A model generated the notes under the pieces. It saw only the letters and a list, made by a program, of their open reading frames with translations. It made no database searches and was not told the DNA's origin. The position numbers were made by a program, and so were the translations under genes. Below, piece after piece: positions 1 to 5,787 of a stretch of DNA of 6,878 nt. Numbering within the stretch: position 1 is the stretch's first letter; each line of letters opens with the position of its first letter. Source of the stretch: JBOHTO01 sp050733695 (lineage in GTDB: Bacteria > Gemmatimonadota > Gemmatimonadetes > Gemmatimonadales > Gemmatimonadaceae); NCBI GenBank assembly GCA_050733695.1, contig JBOHTO010000145.1:1-6878 (forward strand), given 5' to 3'.

Positions 1-668
1 GCGGCGGACGCGGCGGCGGTGGCAGGGGCCGCGGCGGTGGTGGCGGTCGTGGCGGCGGCCAGGGTGGGGGCGGCGGCGGCCGTGGCGGCCAGGGGGGGGG
101 CGGCGGCGGTCGTGGCGGCGGTGGTGGCGGGCGCGGTGGCCGGGACGACAGGCGCGAGGGGAGCGATCTCGTGGAAAACGTCATCGCCATCAACCGGGTG
201 GCGAAAGTCGTGAAGGGCGGCCGGCGCTTTTCCTTCAACGCGCTCGTCGCCGTTGGCGATGGCCAGGGGAAGGTAGGCTTTGCCACCGGCAAGGCGAACG
301 AAGTTTCGGAAGCCGTGAGAAAGGCCGTCGATGGGGCGCGACGCGGAATGGTGCCGGTACCGATGACGGGCGGAACGATTCCGCACGAGATCGTCGGCAA
401 GCATGGGGCGGGACGGGTGCTGATGAAGCCCGCTGCTCCCGGCGCCGGAGTCATCGCCGGTGGCGCGGTGCGCGCGGTGCTCGAGTGCGCGGGGATCACG
501 GACATCCTGACGAAGAGTCTCGGATCGACGAATCCGCACAACATGGTTCGTGCGGCGATGGACGGCCTTCGCTGTCTCACCACGGTGGAACAGGTCGCGC
601 GCGAGCGCGGCGTCGAACCGTCCAGCATCGGTTACCGTTCGCGGGCGAAGTCGAAGGAGGCGGTCTGA
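1..668 (+). CDS. rpsE: 30S ribosomal protein S5 (5'-partial) with Gly/Arg-rich N-terminal extension
   Basis: S5 is a 30S subunit protein near the decoding site, involved in translational fidelity and mRNA entry. The frame beginning at base 3 is open from the left edge to the TGA at 666-668, so the true start lies outside the window; 221 residues are visible. The conserved body starts around SDLVENVIAINRV, with the RNA-binding core VKGGRRFSFNALVAVGDG, then GTIPHEIVG, then the C-terminal VIAGGAVRAVLECAG and KSLGSTNPHNMVRA segments, all typical of S5. A GTG at 171 is preceded by a purine-rich stretch (155-162), but residues just before it (SDLV) still align with the family, so I do not take it as the main start. 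Bases 3-143 encode 47 residues that are only Gly, Arg and Gln, unlike E. coli S5, which has only a short leader. It is followed immediately by rpmD. Confidence 0.97.
   Translation, partial: GGRGGGGRGRGGGGGRGGGQGGGGGGRGGQGGGGGGRGGGGGGRGGRDDRREGSDLVENVIAINRVAKVVKGGRRFSFNALVAVGDGQGKVGFATGKANEVSEAVRKAVDGARRGMVPVPMTGGTIPHEIVGKHGAGRVLMKPAAPGAGVIAGGAVRAVLECAGITDILTKSLGSTNPHNMVRAAMDGLRCLTTVEQVARERGVEPSSIGYRSRAKSKEAV
3..143 (+). repeat. Imperfect GGC/CGT codon repeat encoding an RGG-like tract in S5
   Basis: In the rpsE frame this stretch encodes 37 Gly, 8 Arg and 2 Gln. Imperfect units can be seen: RGGGQGGGGGG at 48-80, RGGQGGGGGG at 81-110, and RGGGGGG at 111-131. All twelve T bases between 3 and 143 fall on the third codon position of Gly or Arg codons in the rpsE frame, which supports this frame as the translated one and suggests selection on the protein. 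There is a run of nine G at 92-100 and several shorter G runs (25-28, 62-64, 66-70, 129-131, 142-144). These could make the tract slip-prone and able to form G-quadruplexes in the mRNA; both are inference. Confidence 0.85.
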
Positions 669-730
669 TGCCGAGGCGATTCGTATTCCATGGCACCCGG
701 GGGCCGACTCATACGGAGAAGGCGACACCG

Positions 731-922
731 ATGACGTCGGGGAAGGTCAGGATCGAGCAGGTTCGCAGCAGGATCGGGCATTCCTGGCGCATGCGCCGGA
801 CGCTCGAGGCCATGGGACTCAGGCATCACCAGGACGTCGTTGTCAAGGATGACTCGCCGTCGCTGCGTGGTCAGATCAGGCGCGTGCGTCACCTGGTACA
901 GGTGACAGCGGTGGAGGAATGA
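731..922 (+). CDS. rpmD: 50S ribosomal protein L30
   Basis: L30 is a small 50S subunit protein. The 63-residue product begins MTSGKVRIEQVRSRIG, continues with TLEAMGLRHHQDVVVKDD and ends SLRGQIRRVRHLVQV, matching the family from end to end at its usual ~60-residue length. I chose ATG 731 because it gives the family length and has a GGAGAAGG ribosome-binding site at 715-722, eight bases upstream. An in-frame ATG at 668, overlapping the rpsE stop as TGATG, has its own strong AAGGAGG (654-660) and would add 21 residues with no family counterpart. That segment has 6 of 20 codons ending in A/T, against 12 of 63 in the core. The true start is therefore open. The stop overlaps the rplO start. Position between rpsE and rplO is canonical. 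Confidence 0.93.
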   Translation: MTSGKVRIEQVRSRIGHSWRMRRTLEAMGLRHHQDVVVKDDSPSLRGQIRRVRHLVQVTAVEE

Positions 923-1392
923 TGACCGACAGCAACGAGAAGATCGGACTGCACAATCTCGCGCCGGCCGCGGGCTCGCATCGCAACAGGAAGCGGCTCG
1001 GTCGTGGTCCAGGGTCCGGTACGGGGAAGACGTCGGGCAAGGGTCACAAGGGCATAAAGGCCCGCGCGGGTCACCACGGACCGGGCGGCGGAAAGCCGCA
1101 CTTCGAAGGTGGGCAGATGCCGCTCACACGGCGGATCCCGAAGCGTGGCTTCACGAATCCCTTCCGCGAGGAGAGCCAGGTGGTATCGCTGGGCGAGCTC
1201 GGCCGACTCCCGGATGGTATCGACGCCACCACGGAGTCGCTCGCCGAGGCCGGCGTGATCCGGGCGGGCAAGGGACCGGCAAAGGTTCTCGCAAATGGCA
1301 AGCTGTCGCGCGCTGTCACGGTTCGGGGGCTGAAGATGAGCGCCACTGCGCGCGAGAAGATCATCGCGGCCGGGGGCCGCGTAGAAGACTAG
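922..1392 (+). CDS. rplO: 50S ribosomal protein L15
   Basis: L15 binds 23S rRNA and is needed in late 50S assembly. The 156-residue product shows the basic Gly-rich N-terminal half (KRLGRGPGSGTGKTSGKGHKG, residues ~24-44, then the GGGKPHFEGGQMPL segment with RRIPKRGF) and the compact C-terminal domain ending in GLKMSATAREKIIAAGGRVED. There are two adjacent ATGs, at 919 and 922. I chose 922 because the GGAGG at 913-917 is four bases from it but only one base from 919; choosing 919 adds one Met. It overlaps the rpmD stop by one base (TGATG), implying translational coupling. Its stop lies one base before the secY start. Confidence 0.96.
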   Translation: MTDSNEKIGLHNLAPAAGSHRNRKRLGRGPGSGTGKTSGKGHKGIKARAGHHGPGGGKPHFEGGQMPLTRRIPKRGFTNPFREESQVVSLGELGRLPDGIDATTESLAEAGVIRAGKGPAKVLANGKLSRAVTVRGLKMSATAREKIIAAGGRVED

Positions 1393-1393
1393 C

Positions 1394-2725
1394 ATGGCCC
1401 AGGCGAATCCGGCAGCGGCGGTCGGAAACATCTTCCGTACGCCAGAGCTGAAGACACGGATCCTCTTCACGCTTCTGTGTCTGCTCATCTATCGCGTCGG
1501 CGCGCACATCACGGCGCCGGGCATAGACGTACGCGCGATCACCGACTACTTCGAGTCCCAGGGTGGTGCGGGACTGCTCGGCATCTACGACCTGTTCGTG
1601 GGCGGCGGGCTCTCCCGCGCGACCGTGTTCGCTCTCGGGATAATGCCCTACATCTCGGCGAGCATCTTCATGCAGATCGCCGCCGCGGTGGTACCCTCGC
1701 TCGAGAAGATGAACAAGGAGGAGGAGGGGCGGAAACGGGTCACGCAGTACACCCGTTACCTGACAGTGGGCCTGGCCGCGGTACAGGCGTACGGTTTTGC
1801 ACTATTCACCTCCTCGCTGCCGGGTGCGGTCGCCAATCCGGGTTTCACGTTCACCCTTCAGATGGTCCTCTTCCTCACGACGGGCGCGCTCTTCGTGATG
1901 TGGCTCGGCGAGCAGATCACCGAACGGGGACTCGGGAACGGCGCGAGCCTGCTCATCACCTTCTCGATCATCGAGCGCTTCTGGCCCGGAATCGCGCAGA
2001 CATTCGAGTTCGTCAGCACGGGGGCGGTCGGGCTCTTCAACCTCGTGTTCTTCGGCGCGATCATGATCGGTGTGGTGGCGGCGACGGTCGCCATCACCAT
2101 GGCGGCGCGCCGGATTCTCATCCAGATCCCGCAGCGGACGATGGCGCGCGGGCGGATGCGCGAGACCACGAAGAACTTCATCCCCTTGCGCATTGTCGCT
2201 GCGGGCGTCATGCCCATCATCTTCGCGCAGTCGGTCATCGTCGTGCCCGGTGCCATCGCGCAGTTCATGCAGGGGAGCCCGCGTGCGCAGGCCTTCGCCG
2301 AAGCGTTCGCGCCGGGGACATGGCCGTACTTTGTCACTTCGGCCGTCCTGATCCTGTTCTTCACGTACTTCTACACGTCGATCATCTTCAACCCGATCGA
2401 CCTGGCGGAGAACCTTAAGAAGCAGGGCGGGTTCATTCCGGGAGTGAAGCCGGGGCTGAAGACGGCGGAGTACATCGACGACGTGATGTCGCGGCTCACC
2501 TTCCCTGGTGCGCTCTTCCTCACCGCGATCGCACTGCTTCCGATCTGGATCTCGGAGATGATCAACGTTCCCTTCCAGTTCGGTGGAACATCGCTTCTCA
2601 TCGTCGTCGGTGTGGCGCTCGACACGATCGCGCAGATGAACCAGCATCTTCTCCTGCGCAAGTACGACGGCTTCATGAAGAAGGGCCGCGTGCGCTACCG
2701 CGGGCGGCAGACCACGGGCTTCTGA
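1394..2725 (+). CDS. secY: Protein translocase subunit SecY
   Basis: SecY is the pore-forming subunit of the SecYEG channel in the inner membrane. The 443-residue product has the usual length and about ten hydrophobic segments, e.g. residues 22-36, 76-100 (with LGIMPYISASIFMQ), 122-140, 155-172, 183-193, 216-237, 268-289, 313-333, 370-388 and 397-414. The plug/TM2 region follows GGLSRA (71-76), the ERGLGNGASLLI motif is at 178-188, and the cytosolic C5 loop QGGFIPGVKPG is at 344-354. By eye, Lys352 sits where E. coli has the functionally important Arg357, a conservative change. The tail is basic (KKGRVRYRGRQ). It starts one base after rplO and has only a weak purine-rich site upstream, so coupling to rplO is likely. 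A 70-base spacer with a strong hairpin separates it from adk. Confidence 0.98.
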   Translation: MAQANPAAAVGNIFRTPELKTRILFTLLCLLIYRVGAHITAPGIDVRAITDYFESQGGAGLLGIYDLFVGGGLSRATVFALGIMPYISASIFMQIAAAVVPSLEKMNKEEEGRKRVTQYTRYLTVGLAAVQAYGFALFTSSLPGAVANPGFTFTLQMVLFLTTGALFVMWLGEQITERGLGNGASLLITFSIIERFWPGIAQTFEFVSTGAVGLFNLVFFGAIMIGVVAATVAITMAARRILIQIPQRTMARGRMRETTKNFIPLRIVAAGVMPIIFAQSVIVVPGAIAQFMQGSPRAQAFAEAFAPGTWPYFVTSAVLILFFTYFYTSIIFNPIDLAENLKKQGGFIPGVKPGLKTAEYIDDVMSRLTFPGALFLTAIALLPIWISEMINVPFQFGGTSLLIVVGVALDTIAQMNQHLLLRKYDGFMKKGRVRYRGRQTTGF

Positions 2726-2742
2726 CGGAGCGACCGCGACCG

Positions 2743-2777
2743 CGGCGTGCCCGGTGCCTGATGCACCGCGCGCGCCG
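2743..2777 (+). other. Strong RNA hairpin in the secY-adk spacer
   Basis: Bases 2743-2757 pair with 2763-2777 around a five-base CTGAT loop: 15 stem positions with one C-C mismatch (2751/2769) and one U-G wobble (2748/2772), the rest Watson-Crick and mostly GC. The six loop-proximal pairs are perfect (CGGTGC/GCACCG). No U tract follows, so it is not a standard intrinsic terminator. It lies 18 bases after the secY stop and 18 bases before adk ATG 2796. It may act as an mRNA processing, stability or partial attenuation element that sets the expression of adk-map relative to secY. The structure is read from the sequence; the role is inferred. Confidence 0.6.
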
Positions 2778-2795
2778 AACGGGCGGTCGATGCGC

Positions 2796-3431
2796 ATGGA
2801 CATCGTACTGCTCGGCCCGCCCGGCGCGGGGAAGGGAACGCAGGCCAAGCGGCTCTCGGAGCGCATGGGTCTTCCGCACATCGCCACGGGTGACGTGCTG
2901 AGGGATGCCCTGCAGAGGGGCACCCGGCGAGGGAGCGAAGCGAAGGCGTACATGGATCGCGGCGACCTCGTGCCCGATGCTGTGATTCTCGGAATCATGA
3001 AGGAGGCACTCGCCGCGCCGAATGCCGCGAATGGATCGCTGCTCGACGGTGTCGTTCGTACCGAGCCGCAGGCGGAGGGGCTCGAGCGTGTGCTCGCCGA
3101 GCTGGGCCGCAAGGTTGACCATGTGCTCATCTTCCGGATCGCGGACGAGGAGATCGTGCGGCGGCTCGGAGCGCGAACGATCTGCGATCGCTGCCAGAGG
3201 CCGTACACGGGTCGCAAGCCGGGCGAGCCGTGCGACAGCGACGGCGGCCGCCTGATTCGGCGGAAGGACGACGAGCCCGCGGCTGTGCGCAACCGCCTCG
3301 CGGTGTACGAGCGCCAGACCGCGCCGGTGATCGACTGGTACAGGGAGTCGGGAACCGAAGTGACGGAGATCGAGGCGACCGGATCACCGGACGAGGTGAC
3401 TAAGAGGGCGCTCGGGGCGCTGGGCGTGTGA
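2796..3431 (+). CDS. adk: Adenylate kinase (zinc-type lid, altered DGFPR signature)
   Basis: Adk catalyses ATP + AMP to 2 ADP in the cytoplasm. The 211-residue product starts MDIVLLGPPGAGKGTQ, with the P-loop GPPGAGKG at residues 7-14. The AMP-binding region follows: TGDVLRDAL (31-39), then LLDGVVRTEPQAEGL (82-96). The family signature there is normally DGFPR; here Phe-Pro is Val-Val, while Asp84, Gly85 and Arg88 remain. The lid (about 122-159) carries Cys130, Cys133, Cys146 and Asp149, the C-x2-C...C-x2-D zinc pattern known from Gram-positive Adk, but with 12 residues between Cys133 and Cys146 and without the usual FNPP segment. RRKDDEPAAVRNRL (155-168) is typical. In-frame alternative starts are ATG 2790 (+2 residues) and GTG 2754, which is inside a hairpin and unlikely. 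It overlaps map by GTGA. Confidence 0.95.
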   Translation: MDIVLLGPPGAGKGTQAKRLSERMGLPHIATGDVLRDALQRGTRRGSEAKAYMDRGDLVPDAVILGIMKEALAAPNAANGSLLDGVVRTEPQAEGLERVLAELGRKVDHVLIFRIADEEIVRRLGARTICDRCQRPYTGRKPGEPCDSDGGRLIRRKDDEPAAVRNRLAVYERQTAPVIDWYRESGTEVTEIEATGSPDEVTKRALGALGV

Positions 3432-4183
3432 TCCAGCTCAAGTCGGAGCGCGAGATCGAAGTCATGGCCGAGGGTGGGCGCATCCTCGCCGCGACGATTG
3501 CCACTCTGCGGGGCGCGGTTCGGCCGGGCATCTCCACGGGTGAACTGGACGCGGTCGCGGAGAAGTTCATCCGGAGCCACGACGGCGCGACACCGGCATT
3601 CAAGGGGCTGTACGGTTTTCCGGGGAGTATCTGCGCTTCCATCAACGAGGAAATCGTGCACGGGATTCCCTCGCGGCGGCGTGTGCTGCGCGAGGGCGAT
3701 CTCGTCTCCCTCGACATCGGTGTGCGCTATCGCGGCTACTACACGGACTCGGCCGCGACCATTCCGGTGGGCGAGATCGCCGATGAATCGGCGCGGCTGC
3801 TCGACGTGACGCTGGCCGCGCTGGAGGCGGGTATCGGGGCTGCGCGAACGGGGAGCCACATTGGAGACATCGGTGCGGCGATTCAGCGGGTCGTCGAAGA
3901 GGGCGGGTTCAGTGTCGTGCGCGATCTCGTGGGGCACGGCATAGGAGTGGAGTTCCACGAGGAGCCGCAGGTACCGAACTTCGGCAAGCCGAAGCGAGGT
4001 GCTCGCCTCGTGCCGGGTCTCACCATAGCTATCGAGCCGATGGTGAGTGCGGGCTCACCCTTCACGCGAACGCTTCCCGACCGGTGGACCGTCGTCTCGG
4101 CAGACGCATCGCGATCGGCGCATTTCGAGCATACTGTGGCGATCACGAGTGCGGGGCCGAAGGTGCTGACGCGGGCGGCGTGA
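3428..4183 (+). CDS. map: Methionine aminopeptidase, type I
   Basis: This cytoplasmic metalloenzyme removes the initiator Met from nascent proteins. The 251-residue product spans the whole type I fold without an N-terminal extension or zinc-finger domain. The five metal ligands are visible: Asp96 (SLDIG), Asp107 (YYTDSAA), His170 (GHGIG), Glu203 (IEPM) and Glu234 (FEHT). The substrate-contacting His78 (IVHGIP) and His177 (FHEEPQVPNFG) are also present, so it should be active. The start is GTG, overlapping the adk stop as GTGA, and the first residues MIQLKSEREIEVM match the usual MetAP beginning. An ATG at 3464 would remove conserved residues. In most bacteria infA follows in this cluster; here the next gene is on the opposite strand, 20 bases away. 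Confidence 0.97.
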   Translation: MIQLKSEREIEVMAEGGRILAATIATLRGAVRPGISTGELDAVAEKFIRSHDGATPAFKGLYGFPGSICASINEEIVHGIPSRRRVLREGDLVSLDIGVRYRGYYTDSAATIPVGEIADESARLLDVTLAALEAGIGAARTGSHIGDIGAAIQRVVEEGGFSVVRDLVGHGIGVEFHEEPQVPNFGKPKRGARLVPGLTIAIEPMVSAGSPFTRTLPDRWTVVSADASRSAHFEHTVAITSAGPKVLTRAA

Positions 4184-4207
4184 GGGGCCGGCGGGACGAT
4201 GCCTCAC
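4180..4207. terminator. Possible weak bidirectional hairpin at the map/ftcD convergence
   Basis: GTGAGG (4180-4185) is the inverted complement of CCTCAC (4202-4207), so the two convergent stop codons lie in the arms of a 6-base-pair stem with a 16-base loop. Three of these pairs arise automatically from two facing TGA stops, and no T run follows on either strand. It is the only candidate terminator in the 20-base junction, and the support is weak. Confidence 0.2.
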
Positions 4208-5787
4208 CTGTTGTCGACGACCGCGGCATTCACCGCCGCCGAGGCGCGACGGCTGGCAGTTGCTGCTCGTTCGCCCAGGGTGACCGCCTCGCGTACCAGG
4301 GAGGGGGAGGTCCCTGCGTCGCCGCGACCCATGCTGGCAACGTTCAGACGCACGTTGTTGACGGCGCCGCGGCACGCCGCTTCGGCGAGCAGCGCAGCGA
4401 CGCCGGCGTCGCCCACAGCGTTGCGGTTCGCCACGTCTGCGAGCCGGGCGGCCAACTCCGCGACTCGCGTGCAGGCGCGCGCGGTATCCAGTGGAACGCG
4501 CGCGGCTTCCAGCAGCGCCCGGTCCAGTGCGTCACGACGGATCCGTGTATCGGCACCCTCCGCGACCTTCGGCGCCCTGGCCGCGCGCACGACCGACTCG
4601 TAGGCGACGGCGTCGCGCGCCGCCAACTCGGTGAGCTCTGCCATCAGGGCCGCTGCGCTGTCCATCGCTTCGTGCATCTCGGCCTCGACCGCCGCGTATC
4701 GCGGCCGGCCGGCCGTCAGCGCTGCCACCATGTGCGCGAGGGCGGCGGCAAGTGCGCCCGCAATCGCTGTCACGCTGCCGCCGGCCGGAGCCAGCGTGGG
4801 CGCGCCGATTGCCCCGAGCAGCGTTGTGAGCCCGCGGTCGCCGAGGAGCGGATTCACCTGGCTCAGCCGGCGCTCGAGCGATCGGACCTCAGGGGGCGAA
4901 TCCAGCAGCAGGGCGGATCGTGCGGCCTCCAGCATCGCGTGCTCGGGCGCGAGCCCCACGATCTCGCTCCGGGTCACACACGCGCCGCGCAGCGCCGCCT
5001 CCTCTCGCACGCGGCAGAAGGCTGCGTGCAGTGGCGTGACGTCCAGATCCACGAGGTTCATCGAGACTTGCGCCTGACCGTCGACCTCCAGCGCGAGCGC
5101 CTTCACGGCGGGCATTCCGCCCGAGGATGCGCGCACGGCTCGCACTACATCGCGTGCGACGCCGATGTTCCGCGCGTCGCCGAGATAGACATTGAAGGCG
5201 ACAAGCATCTTGCGCGCGCCAATCGCGACCGCACCGGCCGTCGGATGCACGCGCTTCGGTCCGAAGTCGGGAGCGCGTGCGGGATCGCCATGGATCGCGT
5301 CGCGAAGCGCCTCGAAACCGCCGCGCCGCACGTCGGCCAGGCTCGCATGTTCCGGAATGGTGGCGGCCCGGTCGTACAGGTAGACGGGAATCGACAGCTC
5401 GCCAGCGACACGCTCGCCCAGCTCGCGCGCGAGATAGATGCAGTCGTCCATCGTCGCGCTCTCGCGGCCAGCCCCGCTCCCGCCGTCGTTCTCACCCTCA
5501 CCGAGGGGGACGAACGGGACGACATCCGTCGCCCCGATGCGCGGGTGCACGCCCGAGTGGCTCGTGATGTCGATGCGATCCGCTGCCTCCCGCACGCCCG
5601 CGAACGCCGCACCGACCGCGTGTTCGAGCGGCGCGACGAAGGTGATGACGGTGCGGTTGTGCCAGCGATCGGAAGAGACATCCAGGACGGCCGCACCCGG
5701 AGTGGCTGCGATCGCCGCGCGGATGGCATCGATCACATCGCTGCGGCGCCCTTCCGAGAAGTTTGGAACGCACTCGACGAGCTTCAC
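4204..5787 (-). CDS. ftcD: Fused glutamate formiminotransferase / formimidoyltetrahydrofolate cyclodeaminase
   Basis: In histidine degradation the N-terminal half transfers the formimino group from N-formimino-L-glutamate to tetrahydrofolate, and the C-terminal half deaminates it to 5,10-methenyl-THF. The 527-residue product begins MKLVECVPNFSEGR. The transferase part (about 1-300) shows His81 in HSGVHPRIGATDVVPFVP, matching the catalytic His of mammalian FTCD, then FGPKRVHPTAGAVAIGARK (175-193). A Gly-rich insert (96-107) precedes ATMDDCIYLARELG. The helical cyclodeaminase part (about 315-527) has LAPAGGSVTAIAGALAAAL (332-350) and NAVGDAGVAALLAEAACRGAVNNVRLN (456-482). Length is close to the ~541 residues of the mammalian fusion. 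The GTG start has GGAGA seven bases upstream and overlaps the upstream gene's stop (GTGA), so the two are coupled. An earlier in-frame start at 5865 lacks family similarity. No other hut gene is in the window. Confidence 0.9.
   Translation of the reverse strand: MKLVECVPNFSEGRRSDVIDAIRAAIAATPGAAVLDVSSDRWHNRTVITFVAPLEHAVGAAFAGVREAADRIDITSHSGVHPRIGATDVVPFVPLGEGENDGGSGAGRESATMDDCIYLARELGERVAGELSIPVYLYDRAATIPEHASLADVRRGGFEALRDAIHGDPARAPDFGPKRVHPTAGAVAIGARKMLVAFNVYLGDARNIGVARDVVRAVRASSGGMPAVKALALEVDGQAQVSMNLVDLDVTPLHAAFCRVREEAALRGACVTRSEIVGLAPEHAMLEAARSALLLDSPPEVRSLERRLSQVNPLLGDRGLTTLLGAIGAPTLAPAGGSVTAIAGALAAALAHMVAALTAGRPRYAAVEAEMHEAMDSAAALMAELTELAARDAVAYESVVRAARAPKVAEGADTRIRRDALDRALLEAARVPLDTARACTRVAELAARLADVANRNAVGDAGVAALLAEAACRGAVNNVRLNVASMGRGDAGTSPSLVREAVTLGERAATASRRASAAVNAAVVDNR

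Noticed and set aside
1..143. CRISPR array or mobile-element repeat
   Set aside because: The repetition is codon-level Gly/Arg repetition within an open frame; there are no fixed-length direct repeats with unique spacers.
19..213. Ala/Val-rich 64-residue frame at the left edge
   Set aside because: It is the alternative frame of the G-rich tract. The T bases sit on third codon positions of the rpsE frame instead, and the rpsE frame continues into conserved S5 sequence.
889..1488. 199-residue open frame on the minus strand
   Set aside because: Antisense to rplO and the start of secY; no recognisable motif.
2754..2795. Longer adk start at GTG 2754
   Set aside because: The codon lies inside the stem of the spacer hairpin, has no ribosome-binding site, and adds 14 residues with no counterpart in the family.
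1802..3958. 718-residue open frame on the minus strand
   Set aside because: It runs antisense across secY, adk and map, all of which have clear family motifs. Its translation is Arg/Asp/His-rich with no recognisable domain, as expected for a shadow frame in GC-rich DNA.
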